64,000 bases of DNA from Xylophilus rhododendri (GTDB lineage: Bacteria; Pseudomonadota; Gammaproteobacteria; Burkholderiales; Burkholderiaceae_C). Under the pieces are notes generated by a model that worked only from the letters and a program-made list of their open reading frames with translations, had not been told where the DNA came from and searched no databases. The translations under genes were made by a program, and so were the position numbers. Every line of letters starts with the position of its first letter. The first letter of the stretch is position 1. This document shows, piece after piece, positions 35,293 through 43,436 of the stretch. Location: assembly GCF_009906855.1 (NCBI RefSeq), contig NZ_CP047650.1:4216001-4280000 (forward strand), read 5' to 3'.

Positions 35293-35819
35293 TGAACACC
35301 TTCAACCGGATGGCAGCCGAGCCGCAAGCCACGGAAGAGCTGCAGCTTGAGCAGATCTTCAACCTCTCCGACTATCTGCGGCATTGCCTGGAACATGCAG
35401 TTCCGGTGGAGGTCGAGCTGCAGCAGGAGATCGAGATGCTCGAAAGCTATCTGCGTCTCCTTGCCGCCTTCCGCCGTTGCGAGCTGTCGCTGCCGGTGCG
35501 TTGCCTGCCCGGTACGCGCGACCTGAAGCTGCGTGCCCATTCGACCTGCCTGATCGCCCATGCCCTTTTATGCGGCCATCCGGCTGAAATGGCGGGGCGC
35601 TGGACCTTGCCGATGCGCGTGGGCCTGACCGAGGAAGGGGACATGGCCATCGACATGACGCTCCGGCCGCTGTTCCACGCGGGCGAGCCGCGCATCGCCC
35701 GCGTGGCAGAAGAGCTGCAGTCGCTGTGCGACGCGATGTCCAGCCCATCGGCCCGCTGGCGCTATGGAATCCTGCCGGACACGGGCTGTGACGTGGCGGT
35801 CACGGTGAGGATCTCCTGA
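35253..35819 (+). CDS. LytS/YehU-type histidine-kinase-like protein, degenerate
   Basis: The product is 188 residues. The segment IHLVMNTFNRMA (about 10-21), followed by YLRHCLEHAVPVEVELQQE and LESYLRLLAAFR, follows the His_kinase (PF06580) pattern PHFLFNTLN...LRY...EL...YLEIE.RF; the H-box His is kept. The ATPase part should continue with a QPLVENAIKHG-like N-box, but here this region reads HSTCLIAHALLCGHP and lacks the Asn, and no glycine boxes follow. It is probably a pseudokinase or binding partner. It is coupled by TGATG to the receiver-Hpt gene. The family call is my pattern match and is moderate. Confidence 0.5.
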   Translation: MAAPTPGADIHLVMNTFNRMAAEPQATEELQLEQIFNLSDYLRHCLEHAVPVEVELQQEIEMLESYLRLLAAFRRCELSLPVRCLPGTRDLKLRAHSTCLIAHALLCGHPAEMAGRWTLPMRVGLTEEGDMAIDMTLRPLFHAGEPRIARVAEELQSLCDAMSSPSARWRYGILPDTGCDVAVTVRIS

Positions 35820-36613
35820 TGCGTCCATCCAGCCCCAAAGGCACTCGACCGAAACCTATCCAGCCCATGCATGACACGACGATCGGCCGCCCGGCGCGGC
35901 ATGTGGAAAGACGCGGCCGGCACCGCCGCCTGTGCCTGGTCATCGATGACGACGCGGTCTGCCGCAGCGCGGCGCAGCGCCAGCTGCGGACCCTGGGCTT
36001 CGATGCCATCCTTGCCGCATCGAGCCGGGAGGCCATGGACCTGATCGACCAGCGCAAGCCGTCCACGGTGTTGATCGACAACTGCCTGCCCGATGGCGAC
36101 GGATACAGTCTGGCGCGCCGAATACGGCACCTGGAACGCGCTATCGTGGACCGCCGGTCTGCATGGCCGCTCGTGCTGGTGGCGTTATCGGCCCATGCCG
36201 GCAAGCTTCATCTGGGTCGGTGCCTGGCCGCCGGCATGGACCAAGTCCTGTCCAAACCTGTATCCCTGCCGGCACTGGCTTCGGCACTCGGCGTCGCCAG
36301 CACGGACGCACGCGCACCAGGCAACTTGCATATCTCCCGCTCCGGCCCGCTTGCGCAGAACGCGGTGCTCTCGGAACTGTACTGGAGCAGCTGCCGGGCT
36401 GACCTGGAAGTACTGAAAAAAGCCGTCGACGCGCGGGACTGGTCCCTGGTGCGTGCACGCGCTCACCGGATCCGTGGTGCCTCGCAAGTGGTGGGTATGC
36501 ACTCGGTCGCCGGCTTGGCATTCGTACTGGAGCGGCTGGACGATGCCGAGATGAGCCACAGCGGCATACGGGCGCTGCGCTGGCTCGGGCGTCTGGTCGC
36601 GCATGGCGGCTAG
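35819..36613 (+). CDS. Response regulator receiver fused to Hpt domain
   Basis: The product is 264 residues. The receiver (about 38-150) has the acidic pair in CLVIDDDAVC, phospho-acceptor Asp in VLIDNCLPDGDG and the Lys in VLSKPVS. A C-terminal Hpt domain (about 180-260) has the phospho-His in ARAHRIRGASQVVG. The arrangement equals the tail of hybrid sensors of the BvgS type, but without a sensor or kinase. It can pass phosphate from a kinase to another receiver, plausibly the LuxR-type regulator encoded 6 bases downstream. Confidence 0.85.
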   Translation: MRPSSPKGTRPKPIQPMHDTTIGRPARHVERRGRHRRLCLVIDDDAVCRSAAQRQLRTLGFDAILAASSREAMDLIDQRKPSTVLIDNCLPDGDGYSLARRIRHLERAIVDRRSAWPLVLVALSAHAGKLHLGRCLAAGMDQVLSKPVSLPALASALGVASTDARAPGNLHISRSGPLAQNAVLSELYWSSCRADLEVLKKAVDARDWSLVRARAHRIRGASQVVGMHSVAGLAFVLERLDDAEMSHSGIRALRWLGRLVAHGG

Positions 36614-36618
36614 CCAGC

Positions 36619-37320
36619 ATGGGTGCGGCGCTTTCGGTTCCCCGCGCGATGGCTCGGCTCGCCCCGGCATTCGAGGACATCCGCATTGCCGTGCTCGACG
36701 ACCACGTCGTGGTGCGCTACGGCATCGAGCTGCTGATCGGACACAGTCCCGGTTATGGCTGGACCGGGGCCGCGTCCACCCTGGCGGAACTGCTGCGCCT
36801 GCTGATCAGCTGCCCCTGCCATGTGCTGGTGCTGGATTACCAGCTGTCGCCGGACGAAATCGACGGCTGGAGCCTGGTGCGCTACCTCCGCTCCCGCTTC
36901 CCGCATATCCGGATCCTGGTCTACACCTCTTACGACAGCATCAAGATCGCCAGCATCGTGCGGCGCGCCGGCGCGCACGGCTTTCTCTCCAAGAGCGCGG
37001 GACTCGACCCCTTGCTCGATACGATCCGGCAGCTCGCCGCTGGCGAAACGGTGTATCCGGCCGGGCTGCCCGAAGCCGCGGCGATGCCGGATCTGGCAGG
37101 CGAGCAGCCAGGTCTTTCTCCGCGCGAGATCGAGGTGCTGCGCTGCAGCCTGCAGGGCATGAATGTCACCAGCATCGCCGCCAAGTTCTGCCGCAGCGTC
37201 AAGACCATCAGTGCCCAGAAGCAGGCGGGCTACCGCAAGCTCGGCGTGCGCAACGATCACGATTTTCTGATGATGTATGCCGACGCCCGATTCGAGCCCG
37301 GCTGGCTGCGCCTGGGCTGA
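36619..37320 (+). CDS. LuxR/NarL-family response regulator
   Basis: The product is 233 residues. The receiver (about 20-135) has VLDDHVVVRYGI, the Asp in VLVLDYQLSPDE and Lys in GFLSKSAG. The C-terminal GerE domain (about 160-225) has LSPREIEVLRCSLQGM and SVKTISAQKQAGYRKLGV. It resembles BvgA/RcsB-type regulators. With the upstream receiver-Hpt protein it forms a likely phosphorelay output. Its target is unknown; nearby hrpB or the Eps genes are candidates. Confidence 0.87.
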   Translation: MGAALSVPRAMARLAPAFEDIRIAVLDDHVVVRYGIELLIGHSPGYGWTGAASTLAELLRLLISCPCHVLVLDYQLSPDEIDGWSLVRYLRSRFPHIRILVYTSYDSIKIASIVRRAGAHGFLSKSAGLDPLLDTIRQLAAGETVYPAGLPEAAAMPDLAGEQPGLSPREIEVLRCSLQGMNVTSIAAKFCRSVKTISAQKQAGYRKLGVRNDHDFLMMYADARFEPGWLRLG

Positions 37321-37326
37321 ACCGCC

Positions 37327-38199
37327 ATGCAAGCCGCTTTCGGAATCGTCTCATTGTGTGCAGAGCCGGCCTCTTTCACCATCGCGCCCATGAGGCATTT
37401 CACCCAAGCGCGGCACGGCGCTCCATGGCAGGCGACTACGCCGGAAAAAACGGTTCCGAAGATGTCCGCGCGAAACGCCGCCAGCCCGCCGTCTGCGATC
37501 CTGATCCGCAGTTTCGGTGGCTTGCGTGTGTATGACCTGAAGGCGAACCGTGTCGAAGGCGCCTGCCGGACGATCGGCCTCGGCGCTCGCCAGCGTCAGC
37601 TGCTGCGATGGCTGCTGCTGGCGCGCTGGGGAGCACCGCTGGAGGTCACCGCCGTAGCCGACGCGATGTGGCCCGGGGCCGATGGCGCCGCTGCCGCGAG
37701 CAACTTCGCCAGCGCGATTCGTCGGCTGCGTGTGCTGCTGGGCGGGCCGGCCAGCATCCTGATCGAGGACGGCACGGTGGCGCTCGACCATGGTTGTTGC
37801 GGCAGCGACCTGGATCTGCTGCACGGCGACATGGCTGAGTCACTCGCCGCTTTTGGGCGGGAGCGCGCCGAGCAACTCGTCTGGCGCCTGCTGGAAGATC
37901 TGGCGGGAGACAATCCGGTCCTGCTGGCGCCACCCGACAACCAGGACATGGCCGAGCGCATCGCCGCTGTCGGGCTGGCCTGGAGCCGGCTGGTGATGCG
38001 CCTTTCGCAAGTCCTGCAGTGCGGTCCTGGCGCGCGGCTGGTGATGCAGCTCTGCGAGCGGCTGGAGCGCCATCGCATGGCCGATCCACAGCTCATGGCG
38101 CAATGGCAAAGCATGGCCCGCCGCCTGGATGCGGAGCGGCCGCAGACCGCCATTCCATTCCCCCATGAAACACACAAGGCGCGCGCCCACTGCCCATGA
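37327..38199 (+). CDS. Winged-helix (SARP/OmpR-type) transcriptional regulator-like protein
   Basis: The product is 290 residues. Residues about 57-155 follow the Trans_reg_C/SARP pattern: ILIRSFGGLRVYD, RQRQLLRWLLLARWGAP, VADAMWPGADG and SNFASAIRRLRVLLGG. There is no receiver domain before it. The C-terminal 120 residues are helical and could be a BTAD-like or orphan sensor domain. It overlaps vanX by 4 bases and follows the LuxR-type regulator by 6. A role in controlling the adjacent secretion genes is inferred from position only. Confidence 0.68.
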   Translation: MQAAFGIVSLCAEPASFTIAPMRHFTQARHGAPWQATTPEKTVPKMSARNAASPPSAILIRSFGGLRVYDLKANRVEGACRTIGLGARQRQLLRWLLLARWGAPLEVTAVADAMWPGADGAAAASNFASAIRRLRVLLGGPASILIEDGTVALDHGCCGSDLDLLHGDMAESLAAFGRERAEQLVWRLLEDLAGDNPVLLAPPDNQDMAERIAAVGLAWSRLVMRLSQVLQCGPGARLVMQLCERLERHRMADPQLMAQWQSMARRLDAERPQTAIPFPHETHKARAHCP

Positions 38200-38906
38200 A
38201 TCCGGTCTCCAACGCCATCTTCGTCGATCTGGCGAAATTCGATCCCGGCCTGCTGATCGATGCCCGCTACGCCGGGCATGACAATTTCCTCGGCCGTCCC
38301 GCCGCCGGCTACGACGCGCCGATCTGCCTGCTGACCTTGCGTGCCGCGCTTGCCCTGAGCACCGCCAACCGGCTGGCGGCCCGGCTCGGGCTGGGCCTGA
38401 AGGTCTTCGACGGCTACAGGCCGCAGCGCGCGGTGGACGATTTCCTGCAATGGGCGGCAGACCCCGAAGACCCGCGCACCCGGGCCATGTACCACCCGAC
38501 GCTGCAGAAACACGAGCTGGTGCCGCTGGGCTATATAAGCGCACGTTCCGGCCATTCGCGCGGCAGCAGCGTGGATCTCACCCTGGTGCGGCTCATCGAG
38601 CAGGGCCAGCCGGTGCCGGCCGACCCTGGCGCGTTGACGGTCATGCTGGCCGACGAGGATTTCCTGCCGAACGGCGAACTCGACATGGGAAGCCCCTTCG
38701 ATTTCTTCGGCGCCGATTCCCGCATGGACAAGCCTGAAATCGACCCGCAGTTCATGCGGCGCCGCCGTTTGTTGCGTTCGCTGATGCAGGCCGCGGGTTT
38801 CCAGGGTATCGCCCAGGAGTGGTGGCATTTCGGCCTGGTCGACGAGCCTTTTCCGCAGACCTACTTCGATTTCCCCATCGCACAGGGCAGCTGGCTGCAG
38901 AGCTAG
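38196..38906 (+). CDS. D-alanyl-D-alanine dipeptidase (VanX/DdpX, peptidase M15D)
   Basis: The product is 236 residues. Zinc and catalytic motifs of the family are present: VFDGYRPQRAVDDF (Arg of the active site), SGHSRGSSVDLTLV (zinc His and Asp) and QEWWHFGL (catalytic Glu and zinc His). The enzyme hydrolyses D-Ala-D-Ala. No signal peptide is visible, so it is probably cytoplasmic. It is the last gene of the regulatory island and overlaps the winged-helix gene. It might recycle wall dipeptide or be linked to wall remodelling during secretion-apparatus assembly. Confidence 0.9.
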   Translation: MNPVSNAIFVDLAKFDPGLLIDARYAGHDNFLGRPAAGYDAPICLLTLRAALALSTANRLAARLGLGLKVFDGYRPQRAVDDFLQWAADPEDPRTRAMYHPTLQKHELVPLGYISARSGHSRGSSVDLTLVRLIEQGQPVPADPGALTVMLADEDFLPNGELDMGSPFDFFGADSRMDKPEIDPQFMRRRRLLRSLMQAAGFQGIAQEWWHFGLVDEPFPQTYFDFPIAQGSWLQS

Positions 38907-39397
38907 GGCGCCGGTGCGCCGGTGCGCCCATCGGCCCGCTCGTCCTCCTCACGTTCCTCGGCGGCGGCCGCCAGCATTTTTTTCCATTTGCCGGCCTGCT
39001 CGTCGAGTGAGGCGATCAGTGCTTCATTGGCCGCGATCTGGCGGCGCAGTTCCGCGCAGGCCTGCAAGGCCTGATCGACTGCCGTGCCGGCCGCCGACAA
39101 GGAGGCCGCGGCTTCGTCGCATTGCAACAGCAGGGCCTGGGCATGCCTGCGCCCGGCTTGCAGATCCTCCAGTCTGACGGCCCGTCCGTGGCTGGTACGG
39201 TCCTGGAGCTGCAGCAGATAGTCGCCATGCGACTGCCGGCGCGCCTGCAGATCCTGCTCGCGCCGGGCCTGGCGCTCCAGGCAGCGCTCATGCTCCGATA
39301 CCGCTTCGGCCAACTGGGCCTGCAGGGTCTGGCCACGCCGACGACGCACCTGCACGAGGGTGCCGAAGTCACGGATCGCGCGTTGCTTCTGGTCCAT
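38903..39397 (-). CDS. sctO: Coiled-coil protein, probable T3SS stalk protein SctO (HrpB7-like)
   Basis: The product is 164 residues, almost wholly charged alpha-helix with heptads, starting with a basic segment (RRRRGQTLQAQLAEAV) and ending in an acidic tail. Size and composition match the SctO/HrpB7/FliJ class, which links the SctN ATPase to SctV. In Xanthomonas-type clusters this gene sits between sctN and sctT, but here those two overlap directly, so SctO is missing from its place. This is the only candidate in the window. It lies 42 bases after hrpB. Confidence 0.6.
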   Translation of the reverse strand: MDQKQRAIRDFGTLVQVRRRRGQTLQAQLAEAVSEHERCLERQARREQDLQARRQSHGDYLLQLQDRTSHGRAVRLEDLQAGRRHAQALLLQCDEAAASLSAAGTAVDQALQACAELRRQIAANEALIASLDEQAGKWKKMLAAAAEEREEDERADGRTGAPAP

Positions 39398-39439
39398 CCG
39401 GTCGGCCTCGGCGGGCCTTGCACTCCGGGCTTCAACCCA

Positions 39440-40876
39440 TCAGCCCATCGTCGTCTTGGACGGCGTCTCGTTGTAGTAGCGGCGATAGCCGGCCGTCAGC
39501 GCGGTGCGGTTGCGGATGCCGTGCTTCATCGCCACTTCCATCACACCGGCACCGGTGGCTTCCTGCAGGTCCTCGCGGATCTTCTGCATGCGATGGCGCC
39601 GCAGCACCTCGCGCGGCGACAGCCCGATGTGCTCCTTGAAGGCGAGCTGCAGCGCGCGTTCGGATACGCCGATCACATTGGCCACATCGTTGATCGACAG
39701 GGTCGAGACATGCGAATGCGCCAGCATGTACTGGTAGGCGCGGCGGTAGCGGGCCGGCAGCCGCGCGCTGATGTCGTCCTTCACCACCGCATAGTGGCTG
39801 GCCGGTTTTTCATCGAAACGCTGGGCGATCGGATAGACACTGCGCATCGATTGCATGGCCAGCAAGGCATAGCCGGCATACATCGCCAGCCCCTGGTCCG
39901 ACAGGCCTTGCAGCAGGCGCAGCTTGGCATAGCAATACACCAGCTGCCGCTGTTGCGGATCGGTTCCGTCGGCATTGGCCAGGTTGCGTTGCAGCGCGGT
40001 CGAGCCGCCGCCCACGATCAGGATTTCCGCGATGTGCACCAGCTTGCCCGCCAGTGCCGCCTGCGTCATTTCCAGCACCACCGTCTGATGGCATTGCGGC
40101 GACAGGATGCGGGTGTTGCTCAGGCAGGACTGCAGCGTCAGGCTGTCGCTGGCCTGACCGCGCGCCAGGGCCAGGGCGCGGCTGAGCTGATCGGCGCGCT
40201 GCTCGATCAGGCGCGCCACGGCCGGGTCCACTTCGCCCGAGACGACCGGCATCTCCATCAGTGCGGAAGGCGTGGCCGGGGTGCCGAGCGACTGCCAGTA
40301 GATGTCGTCTCGCAGTTCCGTCTGCTGCTGAACCGTGGCACGCACGTCGAAGTCATGCAGCATGAGCAGGGCCAGCTGCTGCCATGCAAAGTTCGCGGCC
40401 GCTGCGGCCTCGCTGGAAACCGTGTTGAGCAGGTCGCGGGCCCGGCTGCGCAGGCCTGACTCGAACAGGATGCCGGCCATCAGCATGTGGGCTTCGAACC
40501 GGGCAGGGCGTGTACAGGCGCTGCCGAGGATCTTGTGGAAGCAGCTGGCGGCGGTCTCGAAGCGGCGCTGGAACATCGCCAGCAGCCCCGCGCTGCGGCA
40601 GGACAGAGCCTCGGTCTCCGGCGAAGACTCCAGTCCCTTGAGCGAATGGCGATAGGCCTCCTCGGCATCCTCCAGCGCGCCGCGCAGCAGGTGGATGTCG
40701 CCGCACACCTGCCGCAGCCGGGCATGCTTCAGAGGATCGTTGGCTGTCTCGCCTGCGGCCAGCGCAGCGACGGCGGCCTCGGACAGACGGCCCTCGGACA
40801 TGCAGTGAGCCGCCAGCGGCGCGATGACACTGCAGTCGAGGGTGGAGCTGATGAGCAGGTAGTGGTAGGCAATCAT
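39440..40876 (-). CDS. hrpB: AraC-type T3SS master regulator HrpB/HrpX
   Basis: The product is 478 residues, close to my recollection of Ralstonia HrpB (477). The N-terminal about 350 residues are helical and TPR-like. The C-terminal AraC domain (about 375-478) has two helix-turn-helix units: INDVANVIGVSERALQLAFKEH and VMEVAMKHGIRNRTALTAGYRR. HrpB/HrpX binds PIP boxes and switches on the hrp regulon; several such boxes occur downstream in this window. Its own promoter region is 40877-41034, where no clear element was found. Confidence 0.92.
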   Translation of the reverse strand: MIAYHYLLISSTLDCSVIAPLAAHCMSEGRLSEAAVAALAAGETANDPLKHARLRQVCGDIHLLRGALEDAEEAYRHSLKGLESSPETEALSCRSAGLLAMFQRRFETAASCFHKILGSACTRPARFEAHMLMAGILFESGLRSRARDLLNTVSSEAAAAANFAWQQLALLMLHDFDVRATVQQQTELRDDIYWQSLGTPATPSALMEMPVVSGEVDPAVARLIEQRADQLSRALALARGQASDSLTLQSCLSNTRILSPQCHQTVVLEMTQAALAGKLVHIAEILIVGGGSTALQRNLANADGTDPQQRQLVYCYAKLRLLQGLSDQGLAMYAGYALLAMQSMRSVYPIAQRFDEKPASHYAVVKDDISARLPARYRRAYQYMLAHSHVSTLSINDVANVIGVSERALQLAFKEHIGLSPREVLRRHRMQKIREDLQEATGAGVMEVAMKHGIRNRTALTAGYRRYYNETPSKTTMG

Positions 40877-41034
40877 CTTGTCATCGGGTTGGACCTGGGG
40901 AGAGAACCGATCCCTTCAGTGTGGCGACCACTGCGGGCAGGAGAACTTGCATTCGTCTAGGAGCATTCCTAAAACGGCGGTGAACGAAGGCCTGGCCTGG
41001 TGCGCCGGCGTCCTGGCGAGCGGCTGCTTCGGTT

Positions 41035-41250
41035 TCAGCCGCCGCTGTCGCCGTCTTTCATGTCATCCATGTCGTCGGCCTCGTCCGTGTCGCCGCGCAT
41101 TTCCAGCCATGAAGGCGTCCGCAGTTCCTGCATCTGCGCCATCAGCCGGGCCATCTCGTCGCAGTCGCCGCCGGATGCCTCGACCGGCTGGAGCGGCCGG
41201 CATGCCGCCGCCGCTCCGGGCCAGCCAATAGGGGAGAAGTGCGAGCTCAT
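41035..41250 (-). CDS. Small acidic protein with PIP-box promoter
   Basis: The product is 71 residues. The ATG at 41250 follows ACAGGACAACG. The C-terminal half is rich in Asp, Glu and Met (EMRGDTDEADDMDDMKDGDSGG) and the middle is helical (EMARLMAQMQELRTP). A perfect PIP box lies 78 bases upstream of the start. Small acidic proteins in hrp clusters are often secretion chaperones or secreted regulators, but no family is recognised. Confidence 0.62.
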   Translation of the reverse strand: MSSHFSPIGWPGAAAACRPLQPVEASGGDCDEMARLMAQMQELRTPSWLEMRGDTDEADDMDDMKDGDSGG

Positions 41251-41327
41251 CGTTGTCCTGTGAGAAGTGATGCTTGACCGATCCGCCGCCATGATCGGCA
41301 GCGGCAATGGCGCGGCGACCGATCGAG

Positions 41328-41352
41328 GCGAAGTTGTGGCGGCGAATGCGAA
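41328..41352 (-). promoter_or_regulatory. PIP box for the small acidic gene
   Basis: On the minus strand TTCGC-N15-TTCGC, a perfect HrpB/HrpX-binding element. About 31 bases downstream is GATCAT, one base from the expected YANNNT minus-10. Confidence 0.75.
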
Positions 41353-41381
41353 GCCTGCGCGGAGTGCCTGCGCGCCTGCTC

Positions 41382-42080
41382 TTAAGGAGAAGGGCTGCGC
41401 TGCGTGCCGCCCGCCTCCAGGCGCCGCGCTGCTTCGTGCAGCAGTTCCAGCACCAAGGCTGCTGCAGTCAGTACCGCGGGCTGGCCTGACGCCTTGCCGG
41501 GGCCGGCCGCGAAGCCGTCCGCCCACTGCATGAATGGCGCGAAGTCCAGGTCCTGCGGCGCGCTGGCTAGCTGCTCGCGCACGCCCTGGCGAAATGCGTT
41601 GAGCCGCTGCCAGATCAGGCCGCGCATGAAATCCAGCTTCTGCTCCATGGCCGGGGACGGCGTGTGTCTCAGCTCGCGGCGCCCGATCTCATCCGTCAGC
41701 CTGAGCAACTGCCGCTGGGCACTGTCGAGGCAGGATGCGATTTCCAGCGCCAGGCCTTCCACCTGCCCGGGCTCGAGCTTGCGCAAGGGATGGGCGCTCT
41801 GGACGAGCCGTCCGGCCACCTGTTCGCTCTGCGTCAGCAGGGCATCGAGCGCGTACTGCGCATTCCTCTCGCGCAGTCCGGCGGGCATGGCCTCGATGCC
41901 GGACTCGAACTCGCCGCTGGCGGCCTTCGTTTGGCCGGATGCCGCCCGCAAGCCCTGCAAATGGGCGGCTTGCGCGTCGGCGCCGGAGCGCACGGGCGCG
42001 GCATTCGGCGCGGTGGCCGAGGCCGGCGCCGGCTGGCCCGTGAGGCCGGGAATAACTTGATTGAAGAAACGAAGGTCCAT
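41382..42080 (-). CDS. Hrp-regulated protein of unknown function
   Basis: The product is 232 residues. The N-terminal 60 residues are Ala/Pro/Ser/Gln-rich with few charges, a composition common in type III secreted proteins. The rest is mainly helical (for example YALDALLTQSEQVAGRLVQS and LDSAQRQLLRLTDEIGRREL). No signal peptide or membrane segment. It is divergent from sctQ and has its own PIP box with a good minus-10. It may be a secreted regulator, gatekeeper or effector; the family is not recognised. Confidence 0.75.
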   Translation of the reverse strand: MDLRFFNQVIPGLTGQPAPASATAPNAAPVRSGADAQAAHLQGLRAASGQTKAASGEFESGIEAMPAGLRERNAQYALDALLTQSEQVAGRLVQSAHPLRKLEPGQVEGLALEIASCLDSAQRQLLRLTDEIGRRELRHTPSPAMEQKLDFMRGLIWQRLNAFRQGVREQLASAPQDLDFAPFMQWADGFAAGPGKASGQPAVLTAAALVLELLHEAARRLEAGGTQRSPSP

Positions 42081-42149
42081 ATCGGCGGTATTGGAAGAGT
42101 TCGATGGCTTGCAGCGTAGGACGCCGTCCGGCCTCTGTCCGCCCGCCGC

Positions 42150-42174
42150 CCGAAACCTTGCGATGCCAGGCGAA
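42150..42174 (-). promoter_or_regulatory. PIP box with minus-10 for the leftward gene at 41382
   Basis: On the minus strand TTCGC-N15-TTCGG, followed after 31 bases by TACGCT (42118-42113), which fits YANNNT at the expected spacing. It lies 70 bases upstream of the ATG. Confidence 0.75.
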
Positions 42175-42269
42175 GTACTTCCGCTCCCTCGGTTTCGAGA
42201 CTTCTTGTCTCGTCAAGCGAAATAGGGCCGGCATCGCGAAGCGGCCGGACCGGCTTTTGGGCATGCGAC

Positions 42270-42294
42270 TTCGCATGCGGTGACGACGCTTCGC
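42270..42294 (+). promoter_or_regulatory. PIP box with minus-10 for the sctQ operon
   Basis: TTCGC-N15-TTCGC, perfect, followed after exactly 30 bases by TACGCT (42325-42330), a YANNNT minus-10. It is 84 bases before the sctQ ATG. The same minus-10 hexamer serves the divergent gene. Confidence 0.88.
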
Positions 42295-42377
42295 ATCGAC
42301 GTGCGGCGAATGCGCTGGCTGGCCTACGCTGAGCCCACCCCGAATCGCCTTCGTGTTTCGCCTCCATTTTTCCTCCC

Positions 42378-43436
42378 ATGCCAAGCATCGCCACACCCCT
42401 GAACCGCGCCTTGCCGCAGGTCGATCGCGCGAGCGTCCGGCTGCGCAGTTGCGCGGCACGGGCGTTGCGCCGCGGCTGGCCATCGGCGGCCACGGGGGCT
42501 TGCTTCAGTCTGCAGAGCGTGTCGCCCGCACCTATCGCGGCGGATGCCTTGCTGGCCGTGGTGGCGACCTCGGCGGGCCAGATCAGCCTGGCGATCGAGC
42601 CCCAGCGCTGGCCCGCGCTCGCCATGGCCGCATCGCTGCCCGACAGCGGCACGCGGAGCGCGGTCGCATCGCTGCTGCTGGGCGAGTTCCTGGGGCGGCT
42701 GGCCGACACCTCCTTCACCGTCGATCTGCGCACCACGGCGCCGCCGGCCAGCCACGGCAGCGGTGTCGCGCTGCGCTGCGGCGACGCACTGCTGGAGGTG
42801 TTGCATGTGGACGATTACCTGTTGCAGGCGGCCGAGCGCCACTGCACAGCCCTTGAGCCCACCATGCCCGCCACCGCCCTGGCGTGGCGCCTGCCGAGCC
42901 GCCTCATCCTGGCATCCCGTCCCATGCCTAGGCAGGTGCTGCAAGGCCTGCGTTGCGGCGATGTGGTGGTGCTGCCGTTGCACCAGCTGCCGGACGACTC
43001 CGGTGCCGGCCGCGGACTGTGTGCCCGGGCCGTGCTGGCCTGGGGCGGCGACTCGCCGTCAGCGCTGCGCGCCCCTGTTCTTTTGCGTGACTCCACCATG
43101 ACCCTGATCGATGCTCCCCATGAAGACGGCGCCAGCGCCATGCTGCCCATCGAGCGCGATGGCGCGGATGCCAGTGCCGGCATCGTGCGTTCGCTGGCGC
43201 GCCTGGAACTGCCGGTGCAGTTCGAACTGGCAGGCCCCAGCCTGCGCCTGGCCGACATCGCCGGCCTCGCGGCCGACGATGTGCTCGAACTCGCCATGCC
43301 GATCGAGCAGGCAAGGGTGCGTATCCGGGTGGCCGAACAGTGCATCGGCCACGGCGAACTGGTGGCGCTGGGCGGCCGGCTGGGCGTGCGTGTGCTGCGC
43401 ATCGAGCCGGTCGATGGCCGGGGAGGCGCCGCGTGA
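42378..43436 (+). CDS. sctQ: T3SS cytoplasmic ring (sorting platform) protein SctQ/HrcQ
   Basis: The product is 352 residues, a single full-length chain (not split into HrcQa/HrcQb). The C-terminal SPOA domain (about 275-345) shows VQFELAGPSLRLADIAGLAA and VLELAMPIEQARVRIRVAEQ. SctQ forms the C-ring pods that receive substrates together with SctK and SctL. It is the first gene after the PIP promoter and overlaps sctR as GTGA. Confidence 0.9.
   Translation: MPSIATPLNRALPQVDRASVRLRSCAARALRRGWPSAATGACFSLQSVSPAPIAADALLAVVATSAGQISLAIEPQRWPALAMAASLPDSGTRSAVASLLLGEFLGRLADTSFTVDLRTTAPPASHGSGVALRCGDALLEVLHVDDYLLQAAERHCTALEPTMPATALAWRLPSRLILASRPMPRQVLQGLRCGDVVVLPLHQLPDDSGAGRGLCARAVLAWGGDSPSALRAPVLLRDSTMTLIDAPHEDGASAMLPIERDGADASAGIVRSLARLELPVQFELAGPSLRLADIAGLAADDVLELAMPIEQARVRIRVAEQCIGHGELVALGGRLGVRVLRIEPVDGRGGAA

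Noticed and set aside
35028..35561. 177-codon leftward frame opposite the LytS-like gene
   Set aside because: The bulk is a shadow of that gene; only its last 28-35 codons next to the terminator are kept as a weak observation.
42217..42240. GCGAA-N14-GCGAA as an additional leftward PIP box
   Set aside because: The spacing is one base short and no YANNNT follows at 30-32 bases; the box at 42150-42174 fits better.
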